Positions 26,377-35,382 of a DNA stretch of 64,000 nt are shown piece by piece. Numbering within the stretch: position 1 is the first letter of the stretch; each line of letters opens with the position of its first letter. Position numbers and translations under genes: made by a program. The DNA comes from Planctomycetota bacterium (lineage in GTDB: Bacteria > Planctomycetota > UBA1135), in the NCBI GenBank assembly GCA_004295085.1, contig SHNF01000012.1:35454-99453 (forward strand), in the 5' to 3' direction. The notes under the pieces were generated by a model, which worked only from the letters and a program-made list of their open reading frames with translations, made no database searches and had not been told where the DNA came from.

Positions 26377-28616
26377 GTGAGGTCCGCGCGCCGCAGGCGC
26401 AGCGAGTTGGCAATCACCGAGACCGAGCTCAGCGACATGGCGGCGGCGGCCAGCATCGGACTGGGCACCCAGCCGGCCAGCGGGTACAGCGCTCCTGCCG
26501 CGACCGGGACCAGCACCGCGTTGTACGCGAAGGCGAAGAACAGGTTCTTGCGGATCGTGCGCACGGCGGCCCGGCTCAGGCGCAGGGCGCGCAGCAGCGC
26601 CGCCAGCTCGCCGCTCACCAGCGTGACTCCGGCGCTCTCCATGGCCACGTCCGCGCCGGTCCCCATGGCGACGCCGACGTCGGCCTGGCTCAGCGCCGGC
26701 GCGTCGTTGATGCCGTCGCCGACCATGGCTACGCGCCGGCCCTGGGCGCGCAAGCGTGCCACGGCTTCCGCCTTCTGCTCCGGCAGCACCTCGGCCTCGA
26801 ACTGCGCGATTCCGAGGCGCCGCGCCACGGCCTGGACCGTCGGGCGGCTGTCGCCGCTCAGCAGGTACAGCTCCAGGCCGGCGGCGCGCAGCTCGGCCAC
26901 GACCCGTGGCGCAGATTCCTTGATGGGGTCGGCGACCGCCAGCAGTCCGCGCAGGCTTCCCTCCGCCGCCAGATACAGCATGGTCTGCCCTTCCTCCGCC
27001 AGGGCCTGCGCGCGCGCCTGCAGCGGTGCCGGATCCAGCCCGGCTTCCTGCACCAGGCGCAGGTTTCCGAGCAGGACGGTCTGCCCCATGACGCGGCCCA
27101 CGACGCCACGGCCGGGGCGGGCCTGGAACTCGCTGACCGCCGGCGGCTCCAGGCCGCGCGCGCGCGCCTCCGCGAGCACCGCCTGGGCCAGCGGGTGCTC
27201 GCTGGCGCGCTCCAGGCTGGCCGCGAGCTGCAGCACCTGCGCCGGGTCGCCGCCCGGCGCGGACTCCACCGCCCCCAGGCGCGGCTTGCCCTCGGTGAGC
27301 GTGCCGGTCTTGTCGAACACCACCGTGTCCACCTGTTGCAAGGTCTGAAGGGCTTCGGCGTCCCGGAACAGCACGCCGGCGCGGGCGCCGCGGCCCATGC
27401 CGACCATGACGGCCATGGGAGTGGCGAGGCCGAGGGCGCATGGGCAGGCGATGATGAGCACCGAGACCGCGCTCAACAGGGCGTGCGCCAGCCGCGGCGG
27501 CGGTCCCAGCAGTGCCCAGCCGAAGAAGCTCAGGACCGCCACGGCAATCACCGCAGGCACGAACCAGGCGGAGACGCGGTCGGCGAGCCCCTGAATGGGC
27601 GCGCGGCTGCGCTGCGCTTCGGCCACGCGCCGCACGATCCGGGCCAGCAAGGTATCGGCGCCCACGCGCTCGGCGCGCAGGACCAGCATCCCGTTGCCGT
27701 TGAGCGTGCCGCCGATGACCGGATCGCCGGGTCCTTTCTCGACCGGCAGCGGCTCGCCGCGGATCATGGACTCGTCCACGAAGGAATGGCCGGCCACGAT
27801 CATGCCGTCCACCGGGATCTTGGCGCCGGGCCGCACGCGCAGGCGGTCGCCCACGGCCACCAGCTCCAGGCTCACCTCTTCCTCGCTGCCGTCGGCCAGC
27901 ACGCGTGTGGTGAACCTGGGCGCCAGCTCCAGCAGCTCGCGCAAGGCGCGGCCGGTGGCGCGCCGCGCGCGCAGCTCGAGCACCTGGCCGAGCAGCACCA
28001 GCGTGACGATGACAGCGGCCGCCTCGAAATAGAGCGGAACTCCGCCTGCGTGCCGGAACGACGGCGGGAACAACCCCGGCGCCAGCGTCGCCACCACGCT
28101 GTGGGCGTACGCCGCGCCGGTTCCCAGCGCGATCAAGGTGAACATGTTGGGGCGCAGCGGCCGCAGCGAGCGCCAGGCGCGCGCGAAGAACGGCGCGCCG
28201 CAGCCGAGCACCACCGGAGACGCCAGTGCCAGCTCCAGCCAGGCGGGCAGCCCCAGCCACATGCCGGCCAGCAGCGGCAGGGTCAGCGGGACCGCGATGA
28301 GCAGGCGGCGCTGCATGCGCGGGAGCTCGGGATCCGGCGCCTCGTCCCGGGCCGGCTGCACCGGCTCCAGGGCCATGCCGCAGATCGGGCAGCTGCCGGG
28401 GCCGTCCGCGACGACCTCCGGGTGCATGGGACAGGTGTACTTCCCGGCAGGCATGCCCTCCGGCGCGGCTGCGGGGCGCAGGAAGCGCCGCGGGTCGGCC
28501 TGGAAACGCTCCTGGCAGTGCCGGCTGCAGAACCAGTACGTGGTCCCCTGATGGCCGACGCGGCCCGCTGCGCCGGCCTCGTCCACCTGCATGCCGCAAA
28601 CCGGGTCCTGCGCCAT
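26373..28616 (-). CDS. copA: Cu(I)-exporting P1B-type ATPase with N-terminal YHS and heavy-metal-binding domains
   Basis: 747 residues from the ATG at 28616. Residues 1-45 form a YHS domain (DPVCGMQV, then Cys30 and Cys34 in WFCSRHC). Residues 58-85 are the YTCPMHPEV ... SCPICGM heavy-metal-binding domain. The P-type core follows: membrane CPC metal site ([13 protein letters not shown]), phosphorylation [11 protein letters not shown], the nucleotide-binding SEHPLA, and [10 protein letters not shown]. The last two helices carry YNAV and [15 protein letters not shown], the Cu+ subgroup residues. It exports cytoplasmic copper. Its stop overlaps that of the convergent YHS/DUF2231 gene by 4 nt. 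Confidence 0.93.
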   Translation of the reverse strand: MAQDPVCGMQVDEAGAAGRVGHQGTTYWFCSRHCQERFQADPRRFLRPAAAPEGMPAGKYTCPMHPEVVADGPGSCPICGMALEPVQPARDEAPDPELPRMQRRLLIAVPLTLPLLAGMWLGLPAWLELALASPVVLGCGAPFFARAWRSLRPLRPNMFTLIALGTGAAYAHSVVATLAPGLFPPSFRHAGGVPLYFEAAAVIVTLVLLGQVLELRARRATGRALRELLELAPRFTTRVLADGSEEEVSLELVAVGDRLRVRPGAKIPVDGMIVAGHSFVDESMIRGEPLPVEKGPGDPVIGGTLNGNGMLVLRAERVGADTLLARIVRRVAEAQRSRAPIQGLADRVSAWFVPAVIAVAVLSFFGWALLGPPPRLAHALLSAVSVLIIACPCALGLATPMAVMVGMGRGARAGVLFRDAEALQTLQQVDTVVFDKTGTLTEGKPRLGAVESAPGGDPAQVLQLAASLERASEHPLAQAVLAEARARGLEPPAVSEFQARPGRGVVGRVMGQTVLLGNLRLVQEAGLDPAPLQARAQALAEEGQTMLYLAAEGSLRGLLAVADPIKESAPRVVAELRAAGLELYLLSGDSRPTVQAVARRLGIAQFEAEVLPEQKAEAVARLRAQGRRVAMVGDGINDAPALSQADVGVAMGTGADVAMESAGVTLVSGELAALLRALRLSRAAVRTIRKNLFFAFAYNAVLVPVAAGALYPLAGWVPSPMLAAAAMSLSSVSVIANSLRLRRADLT

Positions 28617-28696
28617 CCTGTCGCCGCTGCTATGGTGAGGGGGTCTTGGGCGATCTCGTCCCAAGCTCCATTGTCTCCCTTTCGAAAGGAAATCTC

Positions 28697-29086
28697 ATGC
28701 GAACCCTCCTAGTTCTTCTGGGCCTGGCCCTCATCCTGGGCCTGTGCCTGTCCGCCCCCGCGACCGCGGCGCCGTCCGCGATCATCTGCGTGACAGCCAC
28801 CGACAACTACGGCTACACGTGGACCTTGTCGATCAACACCCAGACCAAGACCATCACCGGCACCTGGGACACATCCCTCGTCGGCTGCCCCGTGTACGCC
28901 GCCAGCGGCACATACACCGGCACCTCGTTCACGATCACGGTGACGCAGAACGTGACCACGGGCTGCGACACGCAGGGCACCTTCGTCGGCGTGGTGGACG
29001 TCGCCACCCGCTCGGCCACCGGCACTTACGTCGGCAACTTCAGCGGCGGCCCTTATGCCTGGAGCTGGGCCGCCGCGCGCTGCTGA
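28697..29086 (+). CDS. Small secreted Thr-rich protein
   Basis: 129 residues. ATG at 28697 with AAAGGA (28685-28690) at good spacing. Signal peptide of about 22 residues (MRTLLVLLGLALILGLCLSA) ending APATA-A. The mature part is a small beta-rich domain full of Thr, Gly and Tyr with four cysteines that could form disulfides. No family recognised. It is a single gene between copA and the lipid A cluster. Confidence 0.65.
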   Translation: MRTLLVLLGLALILGLCLSAPATAAPSAIICVTATDNYGYTWTLSINTQTKTITGTWDTSLVGCPVYAASGTYTGTSFTITVTQNVTTGCDTQGTFVGVVDVATRSATGTYVGNFSGGPYAWSWAAARC

Positions 29087-29098
29087 GCGCCTGCGCGA

Positions 29099-30103
29099 TC
29101 AAGTTTCCTTTTGTGCTTCCCACAACGAGCCGCGCATCGAGTCCAGCACTCGATGCGCGAGCTCGACCGCGGCCAGGCCATCCTCCCCGGTCACGGGGGC
29201 CACGGAGCCGGCGCGCACCGCGGCCGTGAATGCGCGCAGTTCGGCGCGCAGCGGCTCGTCGTCGTCCAGAGTCAGCTCCTCCACCAGCAGGAAATCCTTG
29301 TAAGCGGCCACCGGATCGCTGGTCCGGGCCGCAGCGCGTACCTGTTCCATGCTCAGGCCCGGCTTCCTGCGCACCAGCAGGGCGTAGCGCTCCTGGCTGT
29401 CCACGGACACGTAGCAGTCCGGGCCGAACACACGGAAGCGGCGCATGGGCTTGAGGCTGAGCCGGCTGGCGGTCAGGTTGGCGACCGCGCCGCCACGCAG
29501 CTGGAGGCGCGCCGAGACGATGTCCTCGGTGTCGCTGAGGACACGCCCGCCGACGGCGTCCACCCGCTCCACCTCCTTCCCGGCCCAGGCGAGGACCAGG
29601 TCCAGGTCGTGGATCATGAGGTCCAGGACCACGCCGACGTCGGTGCTGCGGAAGGTGTACGGGGCCAGGCGGTGGGCCTCGATGAAGCGCGGCTCGATGC
29701 GCAGTTCCAGCGCGCGCCGGATCGCCGGGTTGAAACGCTCGACGTGCCCGGTGCCGAGCAGCGCCCGGCCGGCGGCGGCATCGGCCAGGATGGCGCGCCC
29801 GGCCTCCGGGTCCGGGGCCAGCGGCTTCTCCACGAGGCAGGCCACCCCGGCGCGCAGCAGTGGCGCCGCGCTGGCGCCGTGCTGCACGGTGGGCGTGGCG
29901 ATGACGGCGCAGTCCAGTCCGCTTGCCAGCCCGTCGGCCGCGGGCACCCAGCGGCAGCCGTAGGTGCGGGCGATGTCGCGACCGCGCGCCTCGTCGGGGT
30001 CCGCGACCGCCACCAGCTGCACGCCTTCCAGCGCGGCCAGGATGCGGGCATGGTGGCGGCCCAGGTGCCCGACGCCGACGACCGCGGCCCGCAGCGCCGC
30101 CAC
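29099..30103 (-). CDS. Gfo/Idh/MocA-family oxidoreductase, GnnA-like candidate
   Basis: 334 residues from a GTG one base after the lpxA stop, so it is translationally linked to lpxA. N-terminal NAD(P)-binding fold AVVGVGHLGRHHARIL, then EKPLA (the family EKP lysine), GHVERFNPAIRRALE and DVGVVLDLMIHDLDLVL with the catalytic-region His. An oxidoreductase of this family linked to lpxA is GnnA of Acidithiobacillus, which oxidises UDP-GlcNAc at C3 for amide-linked lipid A. Here the partner aminotransferase GnnB is absent nearby, so the role is a hypothesis. It is the last gene of the dnaB-lpxA operon. Confidence 0.78.
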   Translation of the reverse strand: MAALRAAVVGVGHLGRHHARILAALEGVQLVAVADPDEARGRDIARTYGCRWVPAADGLASGLDCAVIATPTVQHGASAAPLLRAGVACLVEKPLAPDPEAGRAILADAAAGRALLGTGHVERFNPAIRRALELRIEPRFIEAHRLAPYTFRSTDVGVVLDLMIHDLDLVLAWAGKEVERVDAVGGRVLSDTEDIVSARLQLRGGAVANLTASRLSLKPMRRFRVFGPDCYVSVDSQERYALLVRRKPGLSMEQVRAAARTSDPVAAYKDFLLVEELTLDDDEPLRAELRAFTAAVRAGSVAPVTGEDGLAAVELAHRVLDSMRGSLWEAQKET

Positions 30104-30104
30104 G

Positions 30105-30935
30105 CTAGATCCCGGCTTCCGCTTCCGCGCCGGAAGAGCGGCGCAAGGCCTCGCGGTAGCGGCCCTGGTAGCCGCGCTCCATGTCCCGCAGGAAGGTGAG
30201 CAGGCGCACCAGCTCCGGCGTGAGGCCTCCACGCGCCTCCATCTCCTGGATGGCGAGGATGGTGGGTGATTCGTCCGCGAAGATGCGGCGGTAAGCGTCG
30301 CGCAGCTGCTCGATGGCTTCCGGGCTCTTGCCGCGCCGGCGCAGGCCCACGGTATTGACCCCGCGCACGCGCGCCGGGTTGCCCTCCACCACCATGTACG
30401 GGGCCACGTCCTTCACGATGCGGCTCATGCCGCCGACCATGGCCAGGGTGCCGATGGTCACGAAGTGGTTGACCGCCGTGCCGCCGCTCACGATCGCCTG
30501 GCTCTCCACGCGCACGTGGCCGGCCAGCAGCACGTTGTTGCTCAGGATGACCTCGTCCTCGATCTGGCAGTCGTGCGCCACGTGGGCGCAGGCCATGATG
30601 AGGTTGCGGTTGCCCAGCGTGGTGACCCAGGAGCCGGCGGCGGTGCCGATATTGATGGTCACGAACTCCCGGATCACGTTGTCATCGCCGATGACCAGGG
30701 CCGACTCCTCGCCGGCGTACTTCAGGTCCTGGGGCATGCCGCCCAGCGCGCAGTGGCCCACGAGCTGGTTGCGCTCGCCGATGCTGGTGCGGCCCTGGAT
30801 GCTGACGTGGGGCCCGAGCACGGTGCCGGCGCCGATGCGCACGCGGCTGCCCACGGAGCAGAACGGTCCGACCACGACCGACGGGTCCAGCTCGGCGCCC
30901 GGCGCGATCACGCAGGTGGGATGGAGGGTGGCCAT
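30105..30935 (-). CDS. lpxA: UDP-N-acetylglucosamine acyltransferase
   Basis: 276 residues. A left-handed beta-helix of hexapeptide repeats (about 1-190) is followed by a helical tail. Catalytic His121 is in CAHVAHDC, equivalent to His125 of E. coli. The acyl-length ruler position (VGGMSR) is Gly, as in E. coli, which predicts a long (about C14) hydroxyacyl chain. It performs the first step of lipid A synthesis, acyl-ACP to UDP-GlcNAc. Start and the stop of lpxC-fabZ overlap (TGATG). Confidence 0.95.
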   Translation of the reverse strand: MATLHPTCVIAPGAELDPSVVVGPFCSVGSRVRIGAGTVLGPHVSIQGRTSIGERNQLVGHCALGGMPQDLKYAGEESALVIGDDNVIREFVTINIGTAAGSWVTTLGNRNLIMACAHVAHDCQIEDEVILSNNVLLAGHVRVESQAIVSGGTAVNHFVTIGTLAMVGGMSRIVKDVAPYMVVEGNPARVRGVNTVGLRRRGKSPEAIEQLRDAYRRIFADESPTILAIQEMEARGGLTPELVRLLTFLRDMERGYQGRYREALRRSSGAEAEAGI

Positions 30936-32224
30936 CAGTCCTCCAGCATGGCAAAGGACAGCTGGGCCTCGGCGACGACGCGGCGGCCGACCTTGGCCAC
31001 TCCCTGCACCGAGGCGCGGCTGCGGCTGAGCTTGAGGGTTTCCACCTCGATGCGCAACGTGTCGCCGGGGACCACCGCCCCGCGGAAGCGGACCTTGTCG
31101 ATGGAGGCAAGAACCACGAGCTTGCCCGTGTGCTCCAGCTTGCGCTGCAGGAGCACGCCGGAGACCTGGGCCATGGCCTCCAGCTGCAGGACCCCCGGCA
31201 TGATGGGTCGGCCGGGGAAGTGCCCCTGGAAGAACGGCTCATTGATGGTGACGTTCTTGATGCCGACCGCCCGTCGGAATCCTTCCACCTCGATCACCCG
31301 GTCCACCAGCAGGAACGGATAGCGGTGCGGCAGGATGCGCAGCACCGAATCGATGTCGTAGCCGGTCTCGGCCGGGTCGCCGGCCAACTCGCGCGCCTCC
31401 AGGAAGCCGCGCAGCTCCTTCACCAGGGCGTGGTTGAGGCTGTGGCCGCTGCGGATCCCGAGGATGTCGGCCTTCAGGTCGGCGCCCAGCAGGCCCAGGT
31501 CGCCCAGCAGGTCCAGGATCTTGTGGCGCGTCGGCTCGCGCTCCAGGCGCAGCGCCGGCGGCTGCGCTCCGCCCAGCACCAGGGTGTTCTCCGGCGTCGC
31601 GCCCTTGCCGTAGCCCGCAGCCAGCAGCTGCTCCACTTCCGCCTCCAGGACGAAGGTGCGGGCCGGGGCCACGTCCTGCTCATAGGCGGGGGCGCTCAGC
31701 TCGAACGCCAGCGGGGCGGCGTCGATCCCGGGCGGGTAGTCGGGGATGTAACGCACGCGCAGGCCTTCGCCGCTGGGCGGCAGCGCCATCAGCTCGGCAC
31801 CGTTGTCCCGCACCAGCACCGGGTCGTTCACCACCAGCTCCTTGCGCGCCACCTTCTGCTCGATGACGCCGGCGCGGCGGATGGCCTTGACGTACGGGCC
31901 CGCCGAGCCGTCCATGCCCGGCATCTCCTCGCCGTCCACGCGCACGTACACGTTGTCCACCCCCAGCCCGTGGCAGGCGCTCAGCAGGTGCTCCACCATG
32001 CCGATCTCGGCCGGGCCGACCCGCAGCACCGTGCGCCGGGCGGCCGTGCTCAGGTTCCCGGCCAGGGCCGGGATGTCCGGCGCCTCCTCCAGGTCGGCGC
32101 GCTGGAACACCACTCCCGTGCCCGGCGGCGCCGGCTCCAGGCGCACGCGCACGCGCCGGCCGTTGTGCAGGCCGACGCCCTCCAGCTCGGCCGGACTCTT
32201 CAAGGTGCGCTGATTGCGCGGCAT
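30935..32224 (-). CDS. lpxC-fabZ: Bifunctional LpxC deacetylase / FabZ dehydratase
   Basis: 429 residues. Residues 1-280 or so are LpxC: zinc ligands His79 (VEHLLSA), His234 and Asp238 (RHKILDLLGD), and the catalytic His261 (RSGHSLNHAL). It commits UDP-3-acyl-GlcNAc to lipid A. Residues 290-429 are FabZ, the 3-hydroxyacyl-ACP dehydratase, with LPHRYPFLLVDRV, His335 (FFQGHFPGRP) and Glu349 (VLQLEAMAQ). The fusion is known from Bacteroidota, Planctomycetota and relatives. Both enzymes compete for the same hydroxyacyl-ACP pool. Located between ompH and lpxA. Confidence 0.95.
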   Translation of the reverse strand: MPRNQRTLKSPAELEGVGLHNGRRVRVRLEPAPPGTGVVFQRADLEEAPDIPALAGNLSTAARRTVLRVGPAEIGMVEHLLSACHGLGVDNVYVRVDGEEMPGMDGSAGPYVKAIRRAGVIEQKVARKELVVNDPVLVRDNGAELMALPPSGEGLRVRYIPDYPPGIDAAPLAFELSAPAYEQDVAPARTFVLEAEVEQLLAAGYGKGATPENTLVLGGAQPPALRLEREPTRHKILDLLGDLGLLGADLKADILGIRSGHSLNHALVKELRGFLEARELAGDPAETGYDIDSVLRILPHRYPFLLVDRVIEVEGFRRAVGIKNVTINEPFFQGHFPGRPIMPGVLQLEAMAQVSGVLLQRKLEHTGKLVVLASIDKVRFRGAVVPGDTLRIEVETLKLSRSRASVQGVAKVGRRVVAEAQLSFAMLED

Positions 32225-32231
32225 GGTCCGC

Positions 32232-32831
32232 TCAGGAGCTCTTGCGCAGCTCCTCCACGACTTGCTGGGTCACATCATAGGCCGCGCTGGCCCACAGGAG
32301 CGAGCGTGACTGCAGTTTGTTGTACGCGCCCATCGGGTCGGCCTGGATCTCCTGGGGATCCAGCGGTGGCGGCATGGTCACCATCGCGGCGCAGCCCAGG
32401 CGGGCGCCCACCGCCGCCGCCGCGGCCTGGATCCTGGGATAGGTGCGCAGGAAGATCTGGATGCGCTGGGCGTTCAGGCGGTCGGACTGGTAGGTGTTGT
32501 CGCGCTCGTACAGGACCTTCTCGGTGTCGTACTGGTAGGACTTGGCCACGTACTCGGCGCTGCCCCGCTCCAGGACCGACAGCTCGGTCTCGAGCTCCGC
32601 CAGCTTCTGCTTGCGCTCCTCGAAGCTCTTGAGCACGCCCTCGAAGTCCTGGCGCAGCTTGTCGACCTCGGCCCGGAACGGCGCGTGCTCCTGGATGCAC
32701 CGGTCCATGTCCACGAAGGCTACGGGCGCCGCCGAAAGCGGTGCCGGCGCCGCGTCCTGGCCAGCCAGGAGCAATCCCGCGCCGGCGCACAAGGCGCCGG
32801 CGGCGAACAACAGGCGATGGCGGTGCGTCAT
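32232..32831 (-). CDS. OmpH/Skp-family periplasmic chaperone
   Basis: 199 residues. Signal peptide (MTHRHRLLFAAGALCAGAGLLLAG) then a short strand (APVAFVDMDRCI) typical of OmpH starts, and a long charged coiled coil (about 55-125: Glu/Lys/Leu-rich) as in the Skp tentacles, closing with strands and a helix. Skp escorts outer-membrane proteins to the Bam complex. Its ATG overlaps the bamA stop (TGATG), the usual bamA-skp order. Confidence 0.85.
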   Translation of the reverse strand: MTHRHRLLFAAGALCAGAGLLLAGQDAAPAPLSAAPVAFVDMDRCIQEHAPFRAEVDKLRQDFEGVLKSFEERKQKLAELETELSVLERGSAEYVAKSYQYDTEKVLYERDNTYQSDRLNAQRIQIFLRTYPRIQAAAAAVGARLGCAAMVTMPPPLDPQEIQADPMGAYNKLQSRSLLWASAAYDVTQQVVEELRKSS

Positions 32832-35380
32832 CAGAACACTCCCAGGTTGAAGGAGAACACTTGTTCGTCGTCGAAGGGCTCGGACTGGATCGGGAAGCCG
32901 AAGTCGAGCTGCAGGCCGAGTCCCGGCAGGAAGGGGATGCGCATGCGCAGGTTCACGCCGACGCTGACGCGGGTCGGCCCCAGCGCGCTCAGGTCGTCGC
33001 CCACGGAGCCCTGGTCCAGGAACAGGCCGCCGCGGATGTACTCCACCTCGTCCACGGCGCCGCGCACGCGCGAGCTGACCAGCGGGAAGCGCACCTCGGT
33101 GGTGGCGTTCCAGGCGGCTTCGCCACCCAGCGGGAAGCCGTTCTCGCGCGGGCCGATGCCGCGGAAGTCGAAACCGCGCACCGTGGACTGGCCGCCCAGG
33201 AAGTAGCGCTCCGAGTACGGAATGCCGCTCAGGTCTCCGGTCTCGGCGCCCCACTGCAGCCTGCCTTCCAGCGCCAGCACGTAGGGCCGGCCCTTGCCGT
33301 CCTGCCACAGCGTGAAGTACTTGGCGGCGTCGAAGGTGTTCTGGTGGAAGTCCCAGTCGCCCCCGAGGATGCCGCCGACCTTACGGTGGGACACGCCGAC
33401 GCGCCCGCCGTCCACCGGGTTGAACGGGTCCTCGACCGTGTTGTACTGGGCGCCCAGCGTGATGCCGTGCATGCGGTTGGTTCCCAGGGTCTCCAGCAGG
33501 ATGTCGGGTGCGCCGGGCTCGGGGTCCTCGATCTCCACCACCTGGTACTCCGGAGCGCCGTAGATCTGGAAGAAGCGGCCGAAGTTGCGGCCCAGGGTGA
33601 AGCGCGTGCCGGTGCGCGTCTCGTCGTGGGTGTCCAGGAAGAACACGGTCTTGAACAGGCTGCTGCTCAGGCTCCAGCGGTTGATGTGGTCGCCGAACAG
33701 GTCCGGCTCGCGGAAGGTGAGCCGGTACTGGCTGAGCTCGGTGCCCGGCGCCAGGAACAGGTCCAGGGACTGGCCGCGGCCGGTGAACGCCTGCCCGCTC
33801 AGAACCTCCGGCAGGGCGTCCCCGAAGGAGGAGGGCAGGTCGAACAGGTCGAAGTTCTGCTTCTGCAGGGTCAAGGACAGGAACGGGCCGGTGTTGGTGT
33901 TGATGCCGCCGCCGAACAGGATGCGCCCGGTATCCCCCTCCGCCACCTCGTAGTTCAGGTCCACCCAGTCCTCGCGGTCGGCCGGGCTGAACCACCAGTT
34001 GACGAACGGGGTCTTGGTCTCGGGATCGGTGAAGTACTGCAGGCCCAGCAGCCGGCGCGTGGAGCGCAGCGCCTCCTCGGTGTTGGCCAGTTCGCCCGGC
34101 TCCAGGCTGATCTCGCGCCGGACCACGGCGTCGCGCGTGTGCACGTTGCCGCGCACGATCACGTCGTGCACGCGCATGCTGCGACCCTCCTGCAGCCGGT
34201 AGGTGACGTCCACCTGGTGCTGCTCCGTGTCGTAGAGGGCCTCCGGATCGCCGTTCGGCGGGTTGAACTGGAAGAAGCCGCTGGTGATCTCGCCGCGCCC
34301 GCGCATCGCCGCCGGATGGCCCAGCTGGCCGTAGTAGCGCCGCAGCAGCGCCTCGTCCTGCTCGACGCGGTCGCGCTCGTAAGGCATGCCCGGGCGCAGC
34401 TGGATCTCCTGCATCAGGCGCTCGGCCGGGATCTGCAGCGGCGTGGCCTCGTCCGCCGCCTCGATGCGCACGCTGCGCACCGTGTACTGCGGCCCCTCGC
34501 GGATGTGATACACCACGCGCACGCGCTTGTTCTCCCGATAGAACTCGATCTTCTCCACGCTCACCTCGGCCTCCAGGTAGCCGTAGGCGTGGTACAGCCG
34601 CTCCAGGGCCACCACGTCGCGGCGGATGGCCTCCTCGTTGTACTTGCTGCCCGGGAAGATGAACCAGCCGTCGCCGGACTCCAGCTCCCCCGACAAGTCG
34701 TTGCCGATGTTGAAGAGGGTCCAGCCCGGGAAGGCCTCGTTGCCCACGAACTGCACGTCGCCGATGCGCACCAGCGGCCCCTCCTGGATGAGGAGGCGCA
34801 CCTGGTCGCGCTCCTCCTCGATCCGGGCCGTGATCTCCACCCTGGCGTAGCCCTCGCGCCGGTAGAAGTCCTTCAACGCCTCCATCACGCGCGGGACCGA
34901 CTCCGGGTCGATCTCCTGGGCCCCCGCCAGGCCGGTCTCGAGCTGCAGGCGGTCCCACTCGAACTTCTGGTTGCCCTCGAACACCACGCGCCGCAAGGTG
35001 CGCACCGGCACCACGCGCAGGATCAGGCGCACGCGGTTGCCGTCCATGGGCTCGGCCAGCACCTCTTCCAGGCGGATGCGCATGCGCTGCCACAGGAAAC
35101 TCATGTCGCGGATCATGCGCTCCGGGTCGTAGGGCTGCCCCACCTGCGTCACCAGGGCCTGGCGCACGTCCTGCTCGCGCGCGCCCGCACCTTCGATGAC
35201 GATCTCGGCCACGACCGGCCGCTGCCGCGCCGGCTCCTGCGCGGGCGGCTCCTGGGCCGCGGGCTCCTGCGCTGCGGGCTCCTGCGCTGCGGGCTCCTGC
35301 GGCGGAACGTCCTGGGCCACTCCCGAAGCCGGAAGGGCCGCCAGCACCAGCCCGGCCAGGAGGATGCGCAGGCAGGCCAT
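32831..35380 (-). CDS. bamA: Outer-membrane protein assembly factor BamA
   Basis: 849 residues. Signal peptide (about 1-23), then a spacer of repeated QEPAA units (about 27-50). Residues 55-430 contain five POTRA-like units, seen from repeated strand-helix-strand blocks such as VRIGDVQFVGNEAFPG. The C-terminal half is the 16-strand Omp85 barrel, with TVRGFDFRGIGP (VRGF motif of the L6 loop) and a terminal Phe. It inserts beta-barrel proteins into the outer membrane. Starts 2 nt after dnaB and overlaps ompH. Confidence 0.95.
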   Translation of the reverse strand: MACLRILLAGLVLAALPASGVAQDVPPQEPAAQEPAAQEPAAQEPPAQEPARQRPVVAEIVIEGAGAREQDVRQALVTQVGQPYDPERMIRDMSFLWQRMRIRLEEVLAEPMDGNRVRLILRVVPVRTLRRVVFEGNQKFEWDRLQLETGLAGAQEIDPESVPRVMEALKDFYRREGYARVEITARIEEERDQVRLLIQEGPLVRIGDVQFVGNEAFPGWTLFNIGNDLSGELESGDGWFIFPGSKYNEEAIRRDVVALERLYHAYGYLEAEVSVEKIEFYRENKRVRVVYHIREGPQYTVRSVRIEAADEATPLQIPAERLMQEIQLRPGMPYERDRVEQDEALLRRYYGQLGHPAAMRGRGEITSGFFQFNPPNGDPEALYDTEQHQVDVTYRLQEGRSMRVHDVIVRGNVHTRDAVVRREISLEPGELANTEEALRSTRRLLGLQYFTDPETKTPFVNWWFSPADREDWVDLNYEVAEGDTGRILFGGGINTNTGPFLSLTLQKQNFDLFDLPSSFGDALPEVLSGQAFTGRGQSLDLFLAPGTELSQYRLTFREPDLFGDHINRWSLSSSLFKTVFFLDTHDETRTGTRFTLGRNFGRFFQIYGAPEYQVVEIEDPEPGAPDILLETLGTNRMHGITLGAQYNTVEDPFNPVDGGRVGVSHRKVGGILGGDWDFHQNTFDAAKYFTLWQDGKGRPYVLALEGRLQWGAETGDLSGIPYSERYFLGGQSTVRGFDFRGIGPRENGFPLGGEAAWNATTEVRFPLVSSRVRGAVDEVEYIRGGLFLDQGSVGDDLSALGPTRVSVGVNLRMRIPFLPGLGLQLDFGFPIQSEPFDDEQVFSFNLGVF
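35231..35305. repeat. Five 15-bp tandem repeats inside bamA
   Basis: Unit gggctcctgcgctgc, two exact copies at 35261-35290 and degenerate copies on each side. It codes for QEPAA pentapeptides in the linker between the BamA signal peptide and the first POTRA domain. Copy number could vary by slippage. Confidence 0.8.
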
Positions 35381-35382
35381 CC

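Noticed and set aside
35231..35305. CRISPR-like short repeats
   Set aside because: Adjacent 15-bp in-frame repeats with no spacers; they code for the BamA linker.
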